Virus record (IMG/VR): IMGVR_UViG_3300017991_000352
Location: 1 to 27,266 of that record
Direction: 5' to 3' (one strand)
Origin: a virus
Length of the DNA: 27,266 bases
Position 1 is the stretch's first letter. Every line of letters starts with the position of its first letter. The position numbers were made by a program, and so were the translations under genes. This document shows positions 21,856-27,266 of this stretch, one piece after another. The notes beneath the pieces are model-generated. The model did not search any database. It worked only from the letters and a program-made list of their open reading frames with translations, and was not told the DNA's origin.

Positions 21856-21868
21856 GAGGGATTTTTTC

Positions 21869-23323
21869 GTGGTAGACCAGTTTGATTTTTACGCGCGGCT
21901 TATACCGTTTCGGCATCGCGCGGCGGACGTCGATGAGGCCCTGAAGGCCATCGTTGACGCTTTTCAGGGGGAAATTCTATCCCTGAAGGCCTCCGCGATA
22001 GCTTTGCCAGAGCTACAATCTCTTGACGACGTGCCCTGCGACTATCTGGCCTACCTCGCGAATTTGATCGGGCTGCAAACCGAGGATTGCGACCCGTGCG
22101 CCCTCATCCGAGAGCAAATCCGCGCGGCTGTGCCGATTTACGGGATAAAAGGGACCACGCTGAGCTTTGAGGCTCTCATGCGAACGCTAGGGTTCCAAGC
22201 TACCGTGATCCCCCTCTTCGAAGACAGCCCGGACAGCGCAATAACGATCGACGAGAGCGCCGCGATAACCGGATTCAACACGCGCCTCCCCGGCTGGCAT
22301 ATGTCCTCGAGAATAAGGCTGGAACTCGAGAGACTTCCGGAAGCCGAGCTTCTCTCGATTTGCGGCTTTGAAGGGGGTTTGCTCACCCCATTCCTCCTCG
22401 CGCGCTTGTTGAAGAAGCTTCGAGAAATCACGCCCATTCACATCGAACTCGATATGAACACGGTCTACTCGTTTTCAGACGTCATTGGCGTTGATGATGC
22501 CGTTTTGATTGCGATAGACTACTTGACGCGCGTCAAAATGGGTTGCTGCTGTTACCACGGCAAGGGCGCGCGCGTCGAGAACTACCACACTGTCGTAAGG
22601 TATGACGCTGGGTTCAAGTATGACGAAAGCCCTCCGAGAATCTACGATGAGCCTGGGGAGCATTCGCGCGCGCCAGAGATGGATTACCCCCCGTTTTATT
22701 ACGATACGGTCTACTCGCACGAATGCCAATATCCCGACCATATCTATGATCCTTTTCGCTATCGGCTTTCCGGGATATATTGCCGGCGCGACGAAAGCAA
22801 TGCCTTCGCGCTGCAGCGTTATGGCTACAACAAAGGCGGTGGCGCGGACATGTCAATCTCTACGCTTCTCGACACGGTTTCAGCCCCGTCCGCAAAATTC
22901 GTCTCCAATATGCACGTAATCGTAGGGGATTTCGTGCGGATCAATCACGAGTACCGCAAGGTGGAAGAGGTCCTGGGAGAAACGAGCCTTCGCATAGTCG
23001 CTCCGTTCTCCTGGCCCGATGGAATTTACGACTACGAGATTATCTTTTCTGACGCCTACCACAGACGCGAAGCAACGCACAAAGACCCTTTAAACTTCAC
23101 GGTGCCGACATATTACCATCGCATCGAGCTTACTATATATAACCTGTTCGACACGGGATTACTTTTCGACGACGGGCTATTTTTCGATGACGGAGGGCTG
23201 AAGCACAATTGCTGTATATCCGAAAAGCTCGTGTCTGAGGAAGACGGAAGTGGGGTGGAGGAAGTACACTACCCCGATGAAACAATTATCCCCGGAAGTG
23301 AGGGAATACTTCTGAAGCCGTAA
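21869..23323 (+). CDS. Baseplate/tail protein I-like protein with extended Tyr/Cys-rich C-terminus
   Basis: A 484-residue protein from GTG 21869 with GAGGAGGG eight bases upstream. Residues about 1-200 have the P2 gpI-like pattern: PFRHRAADVDEALKAIVDAF, LDDVPCDYLAYLANLIGLQ, and IREQIRAAVPIYGIKGTT followed by SFEALMRTLGF. Such proteins join wedge to tail fibre. The rest is unusual: a CCC cluster at 226-228 (MGCCCYHG), a Tyr-Asp motif YDAGFKYDE from residue 245, many aromatic residues (YPPFYYDTVYSHECQYPDH), and repeated FDxGLLFDDGLFFDDG near the C-terminus. The added region may bind metal or attach fibres. Its C-terminal 200 residues match no family I recognise. Confidence 0.75.
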   Translation: MVDQFDFYARLIPFRHRAADVDEALKAIVDAFQGEILSLKASAIALPELQSLDDVPCDYLAYLANLIGLQTEDCDPCALIREQIRAAVPIYGIKGTTLSFEALMRTLGFQATVIPLFEDSPDSAITIDESAAITGFNTRLPGWHMSSRIRLELERLPEAELLSICGFEGGLLTPFLLARLLKKLREITPIHIELDMNTVYSFSDVIGVDDAVLIAIDYLTRVKMGCCCYHGKGARVENYHTVVRYDAGFKYDESPPRIYDEPGEHSRAPEMDYPPFYYDTVYSHECQYPDHIYDPFRYRLSGIYCRRDESNAFALQRYGYNKGGGADMSISTLLDTVSAPSAKFVSNMHVIVGDFVRINHEYRKVEEVLGETSLRIVAPFSWPDGIYDYEIIFSDAYHRREATHKDPLNFTVPTYYHRIELTIYNLFDTGLLFDDGLFFDDGGLKHNCCISEKLVSEEDGSGVEEVHYPDETIIPGSEGILLKP

Positions 23324-23348
23324 GATGGCTGGAAAGGGATTTGACGTT

Positions 23349-23840
23349 ATGCCACAAGAATTCAACAAGGCCTATCCGGAGTATAACGCCGACGTCGTTT
23401 CCTCCAGGTTGCGCGCCCAGTTTAATGCCTTGGCGTCCCAGAGTGAGGGCGCAAGCGAGCCCCCCGACCTGCAGCGCGGAATGCTCTGGCTGGACATGGC
23501 CGAAACTTTGAACTGGAAGCTGAAAATGCGAATCGAGGGGGACGGCGCCAACCCGGATCGCTGGGTGGTCCTCTTCGAAAACGTGAACACCCTGCTCGGG
23601 TCCCCCACAGCTCCTGGCGGATCCAGCCAGTACGAACATGACCAAGCCGTGGCGGCGAATCCGTGGGCCGTAAATCACGCGCTGGGCCGACAATTCGTAA
23701 GCGTCGAAATAATCGACACGTCGGCGTCCCCGCCGAAAAACGTGGACCCGAGCGCTTACACCGTGGAGTATGACGACGAGGACAACTGCACTATCACTTT
23801 TGTCACGGGAGCCACCAGTGGAAAAGCCATTGTTTCTTGA
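23349..23840 (+). CDS. Small fibre-attachment protein (shares N-terminal module with the 25341 gene)
   Basis: A 163-residue protein. I prefer ATG 23349, behind AAAGGGA at 23333-23339, over ATG 23325, because its N-terminus MPQEFNKAYPEYNADVVSS then aligns with the N-terminus of the 25341 product (MTQLFNKAFPAFKQGITSE). Both continue with 'R-x-x-F-x-x-L' and a Trp-rich 'LW-(L/Y)' strand. The middle (MLWLDMAETLNWKLKMR) is seen in phage fibre and baseplate-proximal proteins. The C-terminus ends with strands (YTVEYDDEDNCTITFVTG). It probably links a fibre to the baseplate. Its 3' end overlaps the next gene by 23 bases. Confidence 0.6.
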   Translation: MPQEFNKAYPEYNADVVSSRLRAQFNALASQSEGASEPPDLQRGMLWLDMAETLNWKLKMRIEGDGANPDRWVVLFENVNTLLGSPTAPGGSSQYEHDQAVAANPWAVNHALGRQFVSVEIIDTSASPPKNVDPSAYTVEYDDEDNCTITFVTGATSGKAIVS

Positions 23841-24294
23841 CCGGCTACCGATCAAGCTCAACGTCGAAATAATCGAGTATCGGCAGGGTGGCGTGATCCC
23901 GCAAAAGGTATGGCGCAAGAAAAACGTCGTCGTCAATGTCGGGCGTGAGCAAATCGGTCTGATGCTCGCCACAGGAATTTCAAACCAGATCACGGAAATC
24001 GCCTGGGGGGACGGCGGACACGACGTCGGGGACCCCTCGCAGTACACGCCGGCGTCCTTGACCGATACGGCCTTGGTCAACGAGATTTTCCGGAAGGCCA
24101 TAACAAGCGTTACGGCTCCGTCTCAGACGTCCGTAAGATTTACGGGACTCCTGGAATCCTCCGACATTGTAGGTCAAGGAATCTCAGAAATGGGCTTGTT
24201 TCACGATGCTGGGGAGATGTTCGCGCGGCTGGCTTTCCCACTGATATACAAGGGGCCTGTGCCGTTGGAATTTCGCTGGACGATAGAGATATAA
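23818..24294 (+). CDS. Phage tail fibre-associated beta protein
   Basis: A 158-residue protein from GTG 23818, with CGGGAG upstream; the frame is open further back but would overlap the preceding gene more. The pattern NVGREQIGLMLATGISNQIT followed by IAWGDGGHDVGDPSQY and ALVNEIFRKAITSV, then GISEMGLFHDAGEMFARL and FRWTIEI, matches small fibre/collar-linked proteins found next to fibre genes in many phages and prophages ('G-R-x-x-I-x-x-L-x-x-G ... I-x-x-x-G-D-G ... I-x-E-x-G-L-F'). It probably lies at the baseplate-fibre junction. Its catalytic function, if any, is unknown. Confidence 0.65.
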   Translation: MEKPLFLDRLPIKLNVEIIEYRQGGVIPQKVWRKKNVVVNVGREQIGLMLATGISNQITEIAWGDGGHDVGDPSQYTPASLTDTALVNEIFRKAITSVTAPSQTSVRFTGLLESSDIVGQGISEMGLFHDAGEMFARLAFPLIYKGPVPLEFRWTIEI

Positions 24295-24306
24295 GGAGCT
24301 GAGACG

Positions 24307-25326
24307 ATGGGAGTACCTCCTCCGAATGGCGACCTGGACGTCAATGGCCTTACAGCCGTAAGATTTTACGACGTTCATGATCCTGTTTATGCTGACGTGG
24401 ACAACCGTCCCCTCTCCGACCTTCGTCAGCGCGACGTCGAAGTGCAAACGATAGCGGAAGGGGCCGCCTCCGCGGCCGCAACCGTAGCCTCTGGACTGTC
24501 CACGCTGGCCGATAAAGTCGGTGAAGACACGACCACCCCCAAAGGGACCCCCCCTTCCGGGCCGCCGACGTACCGAGCAACTCCTTACACGGTGGCGAAC
24601 GGAGACGATCACACAACCGCGATCGGGAAAGTAGACTTGAAGCAGGAGCTTCAGGACGTCGACATAGCCGCGCTTCAAGCGGCTGTGGTTGCCTCCTCCG
24701 TGCCGGCCGGCACGGTCCTGTTCATCGACGCCGACACGCCCCCGTCCGGTTATCTGGAGGCGAACGGGGCCTCGGTTTCGCCGACGACCTATTATGCTCT
24801 CGCCGCGGCTCTCGCCGGAAGACATGGATTTTTCGATACGAACGCGGTTGCCGTGGATTATACGACGGACACCTTCACGTTTGCCTCGCACGGGCTGGTA
24901 GACGACGACGTAATTTTTTTGTCGGCAACGGCCATGCCAACAGGGTTAAGCGCAGGAGTCCCTTACTTTATCGTTAACGCCTCCCTGACCACCTTTCAGG
25001 TTTCCCTCACAGAGGGGGGGAGCCCGGTCGATTTTTCCGACAATGGGACTGCAGTCAACTTTCACACACTGCTTTACCTGCCAGATCTCCGGGCCGAATT
25101 TATTCGTGGATGGGACAATGGGCGTGGGGTGGATTCCGGGCGCGTTTTAGGGTCGTTCCAGGCTGACCTGCTTAAGTCACATGCCCACTCTGTGACCTAT
25201 GCTTCTGGAGGCTTTTGGGTCGAAAGCGGAAATGACATCCCTTGGGGTGGCAGTTCGACCGGATCTACTGGTGGGGTCGAAACCAGACCGCGAAACGTGG
25301 CTTTGCTCCCCGTAATTAAGATTTAA
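24307..25326 (+). CDS. Tail fibre with phage collar domain carrying an inserted domain
   Basis: A 339-residue protein from ATG 24307 with AAGGAG. The N-terminal 45 residues (LTAVRFYDVHDPVYADVDNRPLSDL) are an attachment segment. A collar domain begins near residue 132 (VPAGTVLFIDADTPPSGYLE). It is interrupted at about 175-255 by a strand-rich unit (TDTFTFASHGLVDDDVIFLS, TGLSAGVPYFIVNASLT) of the 'G-H-G-L ... D-x-V' kind seen as modules in baseplate proteins. The collar resumes with YLPDLRAEFIRGWDNGRGVD and ends RPRNVALLPVIKI with LKSHAHSV before it, the signature of collar fibres with a metal-binding HxH. It likely forms a trimeric receptor-binding fibre. Confidence 0.85.
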   Translation: MGVPPPNGDLDVNGLTAVRFYDVHDPVYADVDNRPLSDLRQRDVEVQTIAEGAASAAATVASGLSTLADKVGEDTTTPKGTPPSGPPTYRATPYTVANGDDHTTAIGKVDLKQELQDVDIAALQAAVVASSVPAGTVLFIDADTPPSGYLEANGASVSPTTYYALAAALAGRHGFFDTNAVAVDYTTDTFTFASHGLVDDDVIFLSATAMPTGLSAGVPYFIVNASLTTFQVSLTEGGSPVDFSDNGTAVNFHTLLYLPDLRAEFIRGWDNGRGVDSGRVLGSFQADLLKSHAHSVTYASGGFWVESGNDIPWGGSSTGSTGGVETRPRNVALLPVIKI

Positions 25327-25340
25327 AGGAGGGCCGAGGA

Positions 25341-25982
25341 GTGACACAGTTATTCAACAAGGCCTTTCCAGCTTTTAAGCAGGGGATCACGTCCGAAGAG
25401 TTTCGAAACATCTTCGCGTCTTTGGTATCACACCACGCGGGCCCCTCTCCGCCAGGAGGCACGATTGACACCGATCCTGAAGGTGGGTGGTTGTGGTACA
25501 AGGACGACACCGACGAGTGGTTTTATTATCGGGCTCCCACCGCCTCGTGGGTGGCATGGACAATCGGCGGAGGGGGTGGGGAATCCGTCTTAGGGCCGAT
25601 GCGCCTGGCGCATTTTGGCGCCTTCCCTCAGTCGACGGTGCGCGACTTGTACGACGCGGAGGGTGCCTACTCTGGAGTTGAGATGCCCAGCCTGGGGTCG
25701 GTAATCGCTGTTGTGCTTAAAACCACAAACCCACGGACGGCGGGGTCCCTGTCGGCACGGCTGACGAAAAACGGTAGCCCATTAGCTGCTGGTGGGCTCG
25801 ACGTCGCTTTGAATGCGACGAACCCAACGAGAGCGGCCGCGATCGTCTTACCCAATACGGCACCGTATACGTTTGTCGCCTGGGATACAATTGGCGTGAG
25901 GCTCACGAGCGACGGGGTTTGGCTTCCAAACACGGGACTGGAGAAATTGATAACTTTCGATTTCTTTGCGAGCCTGACGTAA
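25341..25982 (+). CDS. Fibre/receptor-binding protein with shared N-terminal module
   Basis: A 213-residue protein starting at GTG 25341 behind AAAGGAGG. Residues 1-40 repeat the N-terminal module of the 23349 product (FNKAFPAFKQGITSEEFRNI). A Trp-rich linker follows (GGWLWYKDDTDEWFYYRAP, WVAWTIGGG). The C-terminal 120 residues are a strand-rich, Ala/Thr-rich domain (SVIAVVLKTTNPRTAGSLSARL, LTSDGVWLPNTGLEKLITFDFFA) that looks like a jelly-roll receptor-binding head. The protein is short for a fibre and may be an adhesin tip or fibre cap. Family-level assignment is not possible by eye. Confidence 0.6.
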   Translation: MTQLFNKAFPAFKQGITSEEFRNIFASLVSHHAGPSPPGGTIDTDPEGGWLWYKDDTDEWFYYRAPTASWVAWTIGGGGGESVLGPMRLAHFGAFPQSTVRDLYDAEGAYSGVEMPSLGSVIAVVLKTTNPRTAGSLSARLTKNGSPLAAGGLDVALNATNPTRAAAIVLPNTAPYTFVAWDTIGVRLTSDGVWLPNTGLEKLITFDFFASLT

Positions 25983-25998
25983 TCGAGGAGGGAATATT

Positions 25999-27266
25999 TT
26001 GGCAAGCAAAATAGCAAAAGTGTCGAGTGGTCGAAGAGCCTTTGCGGAGCTGTCCCCCTCGGATTTTACGGACCTTACGCGCTCGACGATGCTTGTTTCT
26101 GCTGCGAGTGAGTCGGCATTTGAGACCGCTATAGGGCGCTCGGCCCAGGAGAAAGACGAATATTGGAATTCAGCGGCGAAGGTCAGAGGCTGGCATGACG
26201 GCACCCAATGGAATTACGAAGAACGAAGCTATATCCGCAGAGATGGGGCGGCTGGGTTCACACGAACTTCGACTTCGACATTCACAGTAACGGATAATTC
26301 CGACAATCAGGGTATCTTCAAACCTGGCTTACCTCTCGCCTACAGGACATCCGCAGGGTCAGGGGCCTTTTCCTACGGCATCATCAAGTCTTATTCTTCC
26401 GGGACCGTGACCATAATGGGTGTAGCCCTGCCGTCTACTGTCGGTGAGCTTCGAGTAGGGCCCTCGCATAAGGTCGTGCAAGTCTCGTTACAGGTGGCTG
26501 GAGAGCTTGCCGTTGGTGACGACCAACTTAAAACTGTCATGGCTACAGCCTTCCGTTGGTTATTGGCCTCTGGGTATCTGGTAGGGGTCCGGGCCTGGGT
26601 AGAAACAGCGGCTGCTGGTGCCAACCTGCTTATCCAACTTGGTATAGGGGCTGCTGGACAAGACCTGCTATCTTCGCAACTTTCTCTAGGACAGGCCACA
26701 ACCGAGGTAGACAGCGGAGTCACCATCTCTAACACTTATTACAACGTAGATTTCTTAGACAAGGTTTTTCTTAATGTAGATCAGGTGGGGAGCACGACTG
26801 CTGGCGAAGATCTAACCGTTGAACTTATCAGCGTCTTGCCAGAGCTTGGGTCTATGCCTGGAACGCCGATGGAGGCAGACACCTACCCACACGTTGTTAC
26901 TTGCTTCCAAGATGAGGCCGTGGCAGAAGTAGGGACGCTTGCCGTTGCATCTAACAATGACTCTTATTACGAGTATTCCGTCTGGAATGATAGTGCCAAC
27001 GACCTTGATGAGCGAAGTCACGAGATCCTCCTACGAGCAGGCTCATGGACAATCTATGTTATGGGAAAGACTTTTACTTCGCGACCCTATGTGGATATAA
27101 TGCTGGATTCTACTGTCAAGGGTACTCAGGACTGGTATGGTGGCGATGCTAACAACGTAGTAAAAACAACTTCGTTCACTGTGTCAAAGTCCAACAGGTA
27201 CAAACTGCGTCTGAAAATCAACGGGAACAACCCCTCAAGCAGTGGTTACATATTTTTCGCCACCAA
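25999..27266 (+). CDS. Large tail fibre/adhesin protein, 3' end beyond the window
   Basis: An open frame of 422 complete codons beginning at TTG 25999, behind GAGGAGGG, and reaching the last base without a stop. The N-terminus (ASKIAKVSSGRRAFAELSPS) differs from the shared module of neighbours. Residues about 30-75 look helical with DEYWNSAAKVRGWHDGTQWNY. The remainder is strand-rich: VVQVSLQVAGELAVGDD, FRWLLASGYLVGVRAWVETA, LTVELISVLPELG, and a C-terminal jelly-roll-like segment (SWTIYVMGKTFTSRPYVDIM, LDSTVKGTQDWYGG). These resemble carbohydrate-binding or fibre head modules. Base composition is lower in GC (45% in 26701-26820) than the tail genes, suggesting an exchanged adhesin. Confidence 0.7.
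   Translation, partial: MASKIAKVSSGRRAFAELSPSDFTDLTRSTMLVSAASESAFETAIGRSAQEKDEYWNSAAKVRGWHDGTQWNYEERSYIRRDGAAGFTRTSTSTFTVTDNSDNQGIFKPGLPLAYRTSAGSGAFSYGIIKSYSSGTVTIMGVALPSTVGELRVGPSHKVVQVSLQVAGELAVGDDQLKTVMATAFRWLLASGYLVGVRAWVETAAAGANLLIQLGIGAAGQDLLSSQLSLGQATTEVDSGVTISNTYYNVDFLDKVFLNVDQVGSTTAGEDLTVELISVLPELGSMPGTPMEADTYPHVVTCFQDEAVAEVGTLAVASNNDSYYEYSVWNDSANDLDERSHEILLRAGSWTIYVMGKTFTSRPYVDIMLDSTVKGTQDWYGGDANNVVKTTSFTVSKSNRYKLRLKINGNNPSSSGYIFFAT

Noticed and set aside
1-27266. Tailocin or other non-phage contractile injection system
   Set aside because: A gp23-like capsid protein and prohead protease are present, so the cluster encodes a full virion.

Overview
The window is a single-strand, tightly packed virion module from a dsDNA phage with a contractile tail (a myovirus). 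All supported genes lie on the + strand. Many abut or overlap by 1 to 4 bases, and most others start behind strong AGGAGG-type ribosome binding sites. DNA is GC-rich in the core (62% by hand count over 5941-6060) and drops near both ends (47% over 421-540, 45% over 26701-26820). No integrase, tRNA, CRISPR array or insertion sequence was seen. Terminase, portal and replication genes are not in the window, and the host cannot be named from it.

Layout. (1) 1-3528: a small acidic ORF, a Hanks-type Ser/Thr protein kinase with all catalytic motifs, and six small unrecognised proteins. (2) 3542-6831: head formation, with a T4 gp21-like prohead protease fused to a very acidic scaffold-like region (containing an in-frame internal start with a near-perfect ribosome binding site), then a T4 gp23-like major capsid protein. 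A 9-bp hairpin follows. (3) 6916-10699: probable neck and tail-completion proteins. (4) 10704-16279: tail sheath, tail tube, a gp26-like zinc-ribbon protein with an overlapping small ORF (tail assembly chaperone position), and the tape measure. (5) 16279-23323: baseplate, with a tube-initiator-like protein, a gp53/LysM-like protein, a hub (gp27/gpD-like), a spike without lysozyme (gp5-like), gp25-like, gp6/baseplate J-like and a tail protein I-like protein. (6) 23349-27266: tail fibre or receptor-binding genes, including a collar-domain fibre and a last open frame that runs off the window.

Together the genes describe capsid assembly (scaffold and protease shaping a gp23-type shell), tail polymerisation on a tape measure of about 711 residues, and a baseplate carrying adhesins. 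The head, sheath and tube resemble T4, while the completion and baseplate proteins also resemble P2/Mu/HK97-type families, suggesting a distant, compact T4-like lineage. The most interesting points are the kinase in a morphogenesis operon, a putative nested scaffold gene, a correctly phased A AAA AAG slippery heptamer joining two small ORFs, and a possible +1 shift at the chaperone position. All identifications come from motif reading, without database searches.
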